Positions 1 through 5,110 of a DNA stretch of 5,110 nt are shown one piece after another. This DNA comes from Candidatus Cloacimonadota bacterium (lineage in GTDB: Bacteria; Cloacimonadota; Cloacimonadia; Cloacimonadales; TCS61), in the NCBI GenBank assembly GCA_027858325.1, contig JAQICU010000251.1:1-5110 (forward strand), written 5' to 3'. Numbering within the stretch: position 1 is the stretch's first letter; each line of letters opens with the position of its first letter. The notes beneath the pieces were generated by a model. That model did no database searches. It worked only from the letters and a program-made list of their open reading frames with translations, and was not told the origin of the DNA. The position numbers were made by a program, and so were the translations under genes.

Positions 1-1099
1 AAATATTATACTTCTCAAAATGGAAGAGGAAAATGGTCAGATCATTGATTGTACAAAAAAGGTTAGTTTTGCTGAGAACAGGCAAAGGCAGATCCTGCCT
101 GGATTGGAATACACTCCACCTCAAACAGAATTCAAGATTGAAAGAGATGAAGTTCAATTCCCTATCAGTATTAATTCAATAAAGAATATTAGAGAATCTT
201 CAGAAGCATCAACTAATTTTAACTCGATAAATCAATTGTTTGAAGAACTGTATTTTAATTGGATATTCAAAGCCAGAAATGAAAGAATAAAAAGTGAAAA
301 GATCAAGCAGATCAATAAAGAAATAAAGAAGAAAACAAATAAGATTGAGAAGCAGAAAAAAGAACTTATCATAGCTAATAAAGAGGAAAGCTGGAAACAG
401 CAGGCTGAACTACTGAAAGCAAATTTTGCATTAATAAAAAAAGGAATGAAATCCATTATTCTTCATAATTATTACGAGGATGATTTCCCCGAGATCGAGA
501 TAATCCTTGATCAGGGAAAAAGTGTAAAACAGAATATTGAATACTATTTTAAAAAATATCGTAAAGCAAGAGATGGGAAAGTAAAAATTCAAAAACAGAT
601 CAAGATCGCAAAAAGTGAGATCGAGATATTGGAGAGAGATATTTTTGAACTCGAAGAGACGGACATTTTCTTTGGTAAACAGGAAAATAGTAAGAAGAAG
701 AAACCTCAAAAAACAAGTTACAAAAAGTTAGCTATTGATGAAGATTGGGAAATATATATCGGCAGGACAAGTAAGGAAAATGATACACTCACAACCCGCT
801 TTGCCAAACCGCATGACTGGTGGTTCCACACCAGAATATTTCGAGGGACTCATGTTATCTTACGTAATTACAACAAGAAGGAGCTTCCCAATAAATTAAA
901 ACTTTTATGTTCCCAACTGGCTGCTTATTACAGCAAAGCAAAAAAATCTACGAATGTTCCGGTTGACCATACGCAGATACGTTATGTGCGGAAGCCGCAT
1001 GGCAGTGATCCCGGTTATGTCATATATTCAAATCAAAAGACGCTGTTCGTTGATCCCTTGAGTATTCGAGCAGTTGCTGAGATTTTAGGAAAAGATTGA
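1..1099 (+). CDS. rqcH: RqcH/NFACT-family ribosome quality-control protein, 5'-truncated by window
   Basis: RqcH-type (FbpA/Rqc2-like) proteins bind obstructed large ribosomal subunits carrying peptidyl-tRNA and recruit tRNA-Ala to add C-terminal alanine tails. The frame is open to the left edge (first full codon at base 2). It begins NIILLK before the first ATG at base 20, matching the family's MGxxSNIIL block, so that ATG is internal and roughly the first 120 residues lie outside. Counting from base 2: the end of NFACT-N with ILPGLEYTPP (about 31-40); a charged coiled-coil arm (88-126); the conserved LLKANFALIKKG (137-148); a second helical arm with QNIEYYFKKYRKAR (177-190) up to about 220; then the NFACT-R (DUF814) domain at about 240-352, with DWWFH (272-276), VPVDHTQIRYVRKP and GYVIYSNQKTLFVDP. 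The Asp-Arg pair needed for tailing would be in the missing part, so activity cannot be judged. It is the first gene of a + strand cluster and ends 23 bases before queC. The old label fibronectin-binding protein is less apt. Confidence 0.93.
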   Translation, partial: NIILLKMEEENGQIIDCTKKVSFAENRQRQILPGLEYTPPQTEFKIERDEVQFPISINSIKNIRESSEASTNFNSINQLFEELYFNWIFKARNERIKSEKIKQINKEIKKKTNKIEKQKKELIIANKEESWKQQAELLKANFALIKKGMKSIILHNYYEDDFPEIEIILDQGKSVKQNIEYYFKKYRKARDGKVKIQKQIKIAKSEIEILERDIFELEETDIFFGKQENSKKKKPQKTSYKKLAIDEDWEIYIGRTSKENDTLTTRFAKPHDWWFHTRIFRGTHVILRNYNKKELPNKLKLLCSQLAAYYSKAKKSTNVPVDHTQIRYVRKPHGSDPGYVIYSNQKTLFVDPLSIRAVAEILGKD

Positions 1100-1110
1100 A
1101 TAACGGACGA

Positions 1111-1116
1111 AAAGGA
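1111..1116 (+). promoter_or_regulatory. Ribosome binding site deciding the queC start
   Basis: AAAGGA lies six bases before the ATG at 1123. A TTG at 1096, overlapping the previous stop as TTGA, is also in frame and has AGGA five bases upstream (1087-1090), so it cannot be excluded. The ATG is preferred because it places SGGMDS at residue 9, as in known QueC proteins. Confidence 0.6.
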
Positions 1117-1122
1117 ATAATT

Positions 1123-1872
1123 ATGAATAGAGGAATTGTACTTTTAAGTGGTGGAATGGATAGTCTGGTTACAGCTGCTATTGCCAAGAAAGAGTGTGAT
1201 GAAATTTACTTTCTGCATTTGAATTACGGGCAAAAAACCGAAAATAGAGAGATGCGAGCGTTCAGAAAAATGTGTAAATTCTTCAACCCCAAAGATATAC
1301 TTGTAATTGATATCAGCTATCTTAAAGAAATTGGTGGTTCGAGCCTGACAGATGATAATATGCAGATCAAAGATCATGATGGAGCGGAAGGTGTCCCAAA
1401 TTCTTATGTTCCATTTAGGAACGCACATCTGGTTACAATTGGTACAAGTTGGGCTGAAGTTATTGAGGCTAATAGAATTTACATTGGGGCGGTGGAAGAA
1501 GATAGCTCCGGTTATCCCGATTGCCGGGAGAGTTTTTATGAAGCATTAGAAAAAGCCATTGATCTGGGTACACAAGATGATACTAAAATTAAACTTGTTA
1601 AACCCATAATCCATAAACGAAAAGCTGAGATAATCAAACTTGGAACAGAGTTGAAGGCACCATTGGAGATGAGTTGGAGCTGTTATAAGAATAATGATAT
1701 TGCCTGTGGTAAATGTGATAGTTGCGTACTGAGGATAAATGCCTTTAAAGAAGCAGGATTGAAAGATCCTATAAATTATGCTATTGAAATTGACTGGGAA
1801 AGAGATTTAACACAGAGACACAAAGGTCATAGAGAAAAAGAGAAAATGAAAATCTTTTCGGAGGTAAAATGA
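1123..1872 (+). CDS. queC: 7-cyano-7-deazaguanine (preQ0) synthase QueC
   Basis: QueC is a cytosolic ATP-dependent enzyme that converts 7-carboxy-7-deazaguanine and ammonia to preQ0, the precursor of queuosine in tRNA (and, in some bacteria, of DNA 7-deazaguanines). The product is 249 residues from the ATG. Visible features: the N-type PP-loop SGGMDS (9-14); LNYGQK (33-38); VPFRN (96-100); the family signature GAVEEDSSGYPDCR (122-135); and the zinc site made of Cys187, Cys195, Cys198 and Cys201 (SWSC then CGKCDSC), all four ligands present. The usual family core ends near DPINY (215-219). About 30 further residues, rich in charged amino acids (ERDLTQRHKGHREKEK), form a modest C-terminal extension. 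The gene overlaps the next one by four bases (ATGA), so the two are probably translationally coupled. No other queuosine gene (queD, queE, queF, tgt) is in the window. Confidence 0.96.
   Translation: MNRGIVLLSGGMDSLVTAAIAKKECDEIYFLHLNYGQKTENREMRAFRKMCKFFNPKDILVIDISYLKEIGGSSLTDDNMQIKDHDGAEGVPNSYVPFRNAHLVTIGTSWAEVIEANRIYIGAVEEDSSGYPDCRESFYEALEKAIDLGTQDDTKIKLVKPIIHKRKAEIIKLGTELKAPLEMSWSCYKNNDIACGKCDSCVLRINAFKEAGLKDPINYAIEIDWERDLTQRHKGHREKEKMKIFSEVK
1860..1864 (+). promoter_or_regulatory. Shine-Dalgarno of the secreted propeller-like gene
   Basis: GGAGG inside the last codons of queC, four bases before the ATG at 1869. It is the strongest Shine-Dalgarno match in the window and supports that start despite the slightly short spacing. 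The next in-frame ATG (1881) would be 16 bases away and would remove the basic start of the signal peptide. Confidence 0.6.
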
Positions 1873-2975
1873 AAAAGCTAATGTTAATATTGTTTTTTGT
1901 ATCAACAGTATTTATAAGTTTATTGGATTCAATTCAAATTTTAACTAATAACTGGGATAAAGCACAGGGTTACCCTTTGTATGAGCAGGTTAATAAAAAA
2001 GAATTTACTGATACTGAGGAAAAATATTATAAAAGAAAAATACAAGGTTTTTCAGAAACACCTGAAATTAACTATAAATTTGAACCAGAAACAAGAAGAA
2101 ATCCCCAAACCAATATTGAAGAAAATTATATAACGTTTAAGGATGATAACGGTAGCGTTTTATGGACAATGGAGTCATCAATAGGAACTTCAGATGAATA
2201 CGGAGCTAGCAGGACTTTCTATGGATCTTCCTCTGGTATCACTGCAATTCGTGATTATGTGAATTCTATTTTTTGGGTAGACAAACACGGGAATGAATTA
2301 AACAGGTTGGAATTAGAGGATAAGCAAACAGCCTATATTACTACTTTAAAAGATGGTGAAATATGGTTGATTCAGACAGAGTATAATTCATGGGATTATA
2401 GTGAATTACGAGAAACACCCAACCTTGCAAGCTTAATATTCTGTGATCGTACAGGCAATATCCTCAACACAATAGATCTGAAGTACGCAAATTTACATAA
2501 TGAAAAGAAATTAAGCAAAAGTGAAGATTATATTATGTTTTCATGTTATAAGAATGAGTATAGACCAAATCAAGTTTGGCAACAACATCATTCTTATATT
2601 ATCAAATATGACGGTTCAATATTAAAAGAGTATGAGGATGATGGAGTCTGGCTTATGAATGGTTCATTTTCAGAGAATGAAGATATTTACGTTACTAACG
2701 GTGGTACCGATTTCATCATAGATTTACAAACAGGTGATATTGTTTCTTCGTACAAAACTCATGGTAGATCTGCTATTGCTAACAAAGAAACTCAAATTGT
2801 AGCTGTTCTTGATTTTTATGCTTTGCGAATTATTAACTATAAAACAAAGAAATTACTATTTCATAAAAAATTTGATGTTTATCCGAAACCACAATATCTT
2901 GAAATTACCGGTGATGGTAAAGAGGTTATTGTAGTCACAAAAGATCATCTTTATACATTTAGGATGAAAGAATAG
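1869..2975 (+). CDS. Secreted or lipid-free surface protein with beta-propeller-like repeats, function unknown
   Basis: I do not recognise a named family. The 368-residue product begins with a typical export signal: MKK followed by a hydrophobic stretch to about residue 19 (LMLILFFVSTVFISLL). No lipobox cysteine is seen, and no later membrane segment. After a charged linker (28-80) the rest shows short beta-strand units of the kind found in beta-propellers: a hydrophobic strand, a turn with D/N-x-x-G, and another strand. Examples are ITFKDDNGSVLW (88-99), IFWVDKHGNELNRLEL (134-149), LIFCDRTGNILNTIDL (189-204), YIIKYDGSILKEY (243-255), FIIDLQTGDIVSSY (282-295) and LRIINYKTKKLLF (319-331), ending with a GDGKEVIVVTKDHLYTF strand pair (348-364). 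That gives about six or seven blades, resembling PQQ/YVTN/WD40-like propellers. No catalytic motif is apparent. It overlaps queC by four bases, so co-expression is likely, but a link to queuosine synthesis is not implied. Confidence 0.8.
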   Translation: MKKLMLILFFVSTVFISLLDSIQILTNNWDKAQGYPLYEQVNKKEFTDTEEKYYKRKIQGFSETPEINYKFEPETRRNPQTNIEENYITFKDDNGSVLWTMESSIGTSDEYGASRTFYGSSSGITAIRDYVNSIFWVDKHGNELNRLELEDKQTAYITTLKDGEIWLIQTEYNSWDYSELRETPNLASLIFCDRTGNILNTIDLKYANLHNEKKLSKSEDYIMFSCYKNEYRPNQVWQQHHSYIIKYDGSILKEYEDDGVWLMNGSFSENEDIYVTNGGTDFIIDLQTGDIVSSYKTHGRSAIANKETQIVAVLDFYALRIINYKTKKLLFHKKFDVYPKPQYLEITGDGKEVIVVTKDHLYTFRMKE

Positions 2976-3003
2976 TTATGAATAATTTCAGTTATTGTAT
3001 TTC

Positions 3004-3029
3004 CCCTGTGTCTCAAAGGCTCTGTGTTG
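3004..3029 (+). repeat. Degenerate CTGTGT-type repeat before trmFO
   Basis: Two copies of CTGTGT (3006-3011 and 3022-3027) sit in a C/T/G-rich patch within an otherwise AT-rich 60-bp spacer. From memory it resembles the CTCTGTGTCTCTGTG-type dispersed intergenic repeats found in many environmental bacterial genomes; this needs a genome search. An AAAGG (3015-3019) between the copies is the only Shine-Dalgarno-like sequence near trmFO, seven bases before a TTG at 3027. The remainder of the spacer (2976-3003) shows no clear promoter or terminator. Confidence 0.4.
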
Positions 3030-3035
3030 AATAAT

Positions 3036-4448
3036 ATGAAAAAGATAAAAATAATTGGTGCCGGACTTGCCGGCTGTGAAGCTGCTCTGCAATTTGCTGA
3101 TAATAACTGGCAGGTTGAGCTTTATGAAATGCGACCCGGTAAACAAACCGAAGCACATCAAACCGGCAACTTTGCGGAAGTTGTCTGCAGTAATTCTCTC
3201 AAAAGTAAATTAATCACAACTGCCTCCGGACTATTAAAAGAAGAGATGAAGATTTTAGGTTGTAAACTGCTTCCGATAGCAGAGGAATGCAGCGTACCGG
3301 CAGGTAATGCTTTAGCTGTAGATCGTGATATCTTTGCCGAAAAAGTAACATCAATTATTCATGACCATCCCAATATTAATGTTCATCGTGAAGAAGTAAT
3401 TTCTCTGGATGATGAACTAACAATTGTTGCCACAGGACCTCTCACATCAAAAGAACTAACGGGTGAATTAATAAAAATTATTGGAGATGAACATCTCTAT
3501 TTCTTTGATGCCATAGCTCCCATCATCACGTCTGAGAGCATTGATGAGAGTATTGTCTACCGTAAAACACGTTATGATAAAGGTGAAGCAGATTATCTGA
3601 ATTGTCCATTTTCTAAAGATGAATATTACGCATTTGTAGATGCTTTGAATGAAGCGGAAAAACACAAAGCTCATGAATTTGAGAGTAAATTCTTTGAGGA
3701 TATAAATTTTAATTTCTATGAGAATTGTACTCCTATTGAAGAATTAGCAAGACGCGGGAAAGATACTTTACGTTTTGGTGTTATGAAGCCGGTTGGACTG
3801 GATGATCCCAGAACTGGTAAATGGCCACATGCAGTTATTCAATTACGTGCAGAAAATAATAAAAAAACTGCTTATAATTTAGTGGGTTGCCAAACGATGC
3901 TGAAATATGGAGAGCAGAAGAAGATCTTCCGTTTAATCCCCGGAATGCAAAAGGCTGAATTTGTTAGGTTTGGTTCGATCCATCGAAATACGTATTTGAA
4001 CGGACCGCATATTTTAAATAAGAATTTATCACTAAAAAAGAAGCCAAATGTGTTCATAGCCGGACAGCTTGCCGGAGTAGAGGGTTATGTGGAATCTATT
4101 TTCTCTGGATTGTTAGTTGCCAGGAATGTAAGGCAAACATCTTGTTTGCAGAGTAGCAAACTAGGAGTATCACAAGAAGGAGATATTCCTACAGAGAAAT
4201 TTAGTAACGAGATTATTCATTCCTTCGACTCCGCTCAGGATGACAATTTATTATTACCAGAAACAACTATTACAGGTCAACTTTGGAGACATCTTATCAC
4301 CGATCAGAAAAATTTCCAACCAATGAATGCTAACTTTGGTTTGTTGCCTCCATTAGAAGAATATATCAGGGATAAAAAATTAAGAAAACAGATGTACTCT
4401 GAGAGAGCAATTAAAGATTTACAAAGCAGTTTAATTATTCAGAAATAA
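3036..4448 (+). CDS. trmFO: Methylenetetrahydrofolate-tRNA-(uracil-5-)-methyltransferase TrmFO, with an unusual internal insertion
   Basis: TrmFO is a soluble FAD enzyme that makes m5U54 in the tRNA T-loop, using methylenetetrahydrofolate as carbon donor and NAD(P)H as reductant. From the ATG at 3036 the product is 470 residues; the family usually has about 435-450. Visible features: the FAD-binding GAGLAGCEAA (8-17); EMRP (31-34); HQTGNFAEVVCSNSLK (41-56), whose Cys51 matches the conserved Cys53 of the Bacillus enzyme; CTPIEELARRG (231-241), whose Cys231 matches the second conserved cysteine (Cys226); FGVMKPVGL (247-255); AGQLAGVEGYVES (342-354); and the tail PETTITGQLW...FQPMNANFGLLPPL (408-440). 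The odd part is residues about 368-405: a poorly conserved loop expanded by roughly 30 residues, containing repeat-derived SFDSAQDD. The frame is intact and all conserved blocks flank it, so I expect an active enzyme. Start alternatives are GTG 3024 and TTG 3027, better placed after AAAGG; the ATG fits the family N-terminus but has no close Shine-Dalgarno sequence. Confidence 0.96.
   Translation: MKKIKIIGAGLAGCEAALQFADNNWQVELYEMRPGKQTEAHQTGNFAEVVCSNSLKSKLITTASGLLKEEMKILGCKLLPIAEECSVPAGNALAVDRDIFAEKVTSIIHDHPNINVHREEVISLDDELTIVATGPLTSKELTGELIKIIGDEHLYFFDAIAPIITSESIDESIVYRKTRYDKGEADYLNCPFSKDEYYAFVDALNEAEKHKAHEFESKFFEDINFNFYENCTPIEELARRGKDTLRFGVMKPVGLDDPRTGKWPHAVIQLRAENNKKTAYNLVGCQTMLKYGEQKKIFRLIPGMQKAEFVRFGSIHRNTYLNGPHILNKNLSLKKKPNVFIAGQLAGVEGYVESIFSGLLVARNVRQTSCLQSSKLGVSQEGDIPTEKFSNEIIHSFDSAQDDNLLLPETTITGQLWRHLITDQKNFQPMNANFGLLPPLEEYIRDKKLRKQMYSERAIKDLQSSLIIQK
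4133..4161 (+). repeat. Alternating inverted 6-mer repeats inside trmFO
   Basis: GCAAAC (4133-4138), GTTTGC (4144-4149) and GCAAAC (4156-4161) follow one another with spacers ATCTT and AGAGTA. The middle copy can pair perfectly with either neighbour, giving two mutually exclusive 6-bp hairpins with 5- and 6-base loops. It lies at the left end of the extra segment in trmFO, where family conservation stops. Confidence 0.6.
4217..4245 (+). repeat. In-frame dispersed repeat (SFDSAQDD type) inside trmFO
   Basis: The core CCTTCGACTCCGCTCAGG (4222-4239) has 12 G/C of 18 bases in an AT-rich gene. The flanks form an imperfect inverted repeat: TCATTCCT (4217-4224, one bulged T) against AGGATGA (4237-4243), with a 12-base loop. 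I recognise this word from memory as a widespread dispersed repeat in bacterial genomes, translated as SFDSAQDD here and as LSGVEG or PERSRR in other frames. Here it encodes residues 395-403 of TrmFO without a stop or frameshift. Confidence 0.7.
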
Positions 4449-4480
4449 CATTGTCCTCGATCTTGATATCGATCTTTGCC

Positions 4481-5110
4481 CTATTCAATAAAATCGCTAA
4501 AGAAATCAGAATCTTCTAGAATTGTTATCCGGTTGATCCATTCCTTTTGAGTTTTTAGTTTATTCTCAAATTTTTCTAAATTTGTATCATGATCTGGTAG
4601 CCGAGGATCAGAACGTCTATTGTCATAAAAAAGATTATTCTCGATTGTAAATCCTGCTGGAACAAGATGCTCTGCCAGAGCACATTGATAACCATAATAA
4701 TCAGGTGAATCGTAAGCTGTATCTTGCGCTGTTCTTACAATTATATTTGCTTTGAAGAAACCAGGATTTTTTTCGGTAGCGGAAGTTATTGATGTACCCA
4801 TTGCGCCGGTTTTATAAATAATATTATTCGTGATGAAGCCTCTGGGCTCACCTTTACCTGCATCCCAAAGTGAAATTCCCCAGGTAATTATATCTTCTAT
4901 AATATTATATTCTATAGTTGCTTCAGCATCCATAAAAAGTCCAATACCTTTCCAATACCTTTTCACTAAGTTATTCCTGATTACTGCCTTGGCATTCCAG
5001 GTTACACCGATTCCTACACCTCTTCCACCTTGAGCGATCCTGCCACCTGCTTTGTGAACACCATCAATGATGTTTTCATCGATCACAGCTTCTGAGTCTC
5101 GATATAAAGC
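4481..5110 (-). CDS. Right-handed parallel beta-helix repeat protein (NosD/pectate-lyase-like fold), C-terminal part
   Basis: The frame is open to the right edge: eight codons (ALYRDSEA) precede the GTG at 5086, so that GTG is internal and the true start is outside. The visible 209 residues show the parallel beta-helix pattern of a hydrophobic strand, an asparagine-ladder turn and another strand, about every 20-27 residues: AVIDENIIDG, AVIRNNLVKRYWKGIGL, ATIEYNIIEDIITWGISL, GFITNNIIYKTGAMGTSI, GFFKANIIVRTAQD and FTIENNLFYDN. Such proteins are usually exported and act on, or bind, polysaccharides, but no catalytic residues can be assigned here. After the last coil comes a charged segment ending EDSDFFSDFIE. 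I see no recognisable type IX sorting domain or membrane anchor. The common family ending (a DPLF...DF strand followed by L..SPAID.G) seems to stop short after DF, so a slightly truncated C-terminus is possible. It converges with trmFO across a 32-bp gap. Confidence 0.85.
   Translation of the reverse strand, partial: ALYRDSEAVIDENIIDGVHKAGGRIAQGGRGVGIGVTWNAKAVIRNNLVKRYWKGIGLFMDAEATIEYNIIEDIITWGISLWDAGKGEPRGFITNNIIYKTGAMGTSITSATEKNPGFFKANIIVRTAQDTAYDSPDYYGYQCALAEHLVPAGFTIENNLFYDNRRSDPRLPDHDTNLEKFENKLKTQKEWINRITILEDSDFFSDFIE
4941..4962 (-). repeat. Perfect 11-bp tandem duplication in the beta-helix gene
   Basis: CCAATACCTTT occurs twice back to back on the + strand (4941-4951, 4952-4962). On the coding strand the two copies are read in different frames, as part of KRYW and of KGIG. 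Because 11 is not a multiple of three, loss or gain of one copy would shift the frame. The present frame reads through well-formed beta-helix coils on both sides. Confidence 0.7.

Noticed and set aside
232..709. Minus-strand ORFs rich in Phe/Ile/Leu opposite the rqcH coiled-coil region
   Set aside because: They mirror the lysine- and glutamate-rich codons (AAA, GAA read as TTT, TTC) of the real gene. They look like membrane proteins only by composition.
1352..1549. A 65-codon + strand ORF inside queC in another frame
   Set aside because: It overlaps the conserved QueC signatures entirely and matches no family I recognise.
2978..3034. An 18-codon ORF (MNNFSYCISPVSQRLCVE) whose stop lies just before the trmFO ATG, resembling a leader peptide
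   Set aside because: It has no good Shine-Dalgarno sequence, no regulatory codon run and no attenuator hairpin, and most of it is the CTGTGT-type repeat patch. It is probably a chance ORF.
4457..4472. TCGAT/ATCGA inverted repeat in the convergent gap between trmFO and the beta-helix gene, a possible bidirectional terminator
   Set aside because: The stem is only 5 bp, AT-containing, with a 6-base loop and no real T-tract on either side. That is too weak to call an intrinsic terminator.
4830..5033. A + strand ORF opposite the beta-helix gene
   Set aside because: The minus-strand frame shows clear beta-helix periodicity and asparagine ladders; the + strand ORF is its shadow.
1..5110. Possibility of a CRISPR array, defence system, toxin-antitoxin pair, prophage or transposase
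   Set aside because: No regularly spaced repeats, no nuclease, methylase, toxin or integrase motifs, and no terminal inverted repeats around any gene were seen. QueC alone is not evidence for a 7-deazaguanine DNA modification (dpd) cluster, since no dpd genes are present.

Overview
The window is AT-rich, protein-coding and densely packed. It holds five genes: four in a row on the + strand and one convergent gene on the - strand at the right edge. Two are cut by the window (the first loses its 5' end, the last its 5' end on the - strand). I see no tRNA, rRNA, CRISPR array, transposase or phage gene. The family set is an RqcH/NFACT protein, QueC, the folate-dependent TrmFO, and a right-handed beta-helix protein. 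Together with the low GC, the lysine/asparagine/isoleucine-rich proteins and a familiar high-GC dispersed repeat word, this suggests an uncultured anaerobe of the Bacteroidota/FCB sphere, with Cloacimonadota-like bacteria as one option. That placement is inference; no marker gene settles it.

Layout. 1-1099: the C-terminal two thirds of an RqcH (NFACT, FbpA-like) ribosome quality-control protein. 1123-1872: queC, making the 7-deazaguanine precursor preQ0. 1869-2975: a secreted or surface protein of unknown function with a beta-propeller-like repeat pattern, overlapping the queC stop by four bases. 2976-3035: a short spacer with a degenerate CTGTGT-type repeat. 3036-4448: trmFO, the tRNA m5U54 methyltransferase. 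4449-4480: a 32-bp convergent spacer. 4481-5110 (- strand): the C-terminal part of a parallel beta-helix protein, continuing past the right edge.

How the genes fit together. RqcH (tailing of stalled nascent chains through tRNA), QueC (queuosine precursor) and TrmFO (T-loop methylation) all concern tRNA or translation, and the first three genes look co-transcribed. The exported propeller-like protein between them does not fit that theme.

The most unusual signal is in trmFO. Between the conserved FAD-domain end and the conserved PETT...FQPMNxNFG tail lies an extra stretch of roughly 30-38 codons. It contains an in-frame copy of a GC-rich dispersed repeat word (CCTTCGACTCCGCTCAGG, read as SFDSAQ) and, at its left end, three alternating copies of a 6-mer (GCAAAC/GTTTGC/GCAAAC) that can form two mutually exclusive hairpins. 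It looks like dispersed repeats that entered a tolerant loop of a conserved tRNA-modification enzyme without breaking the frame. I found no evidence for a new defence or mobile system here.
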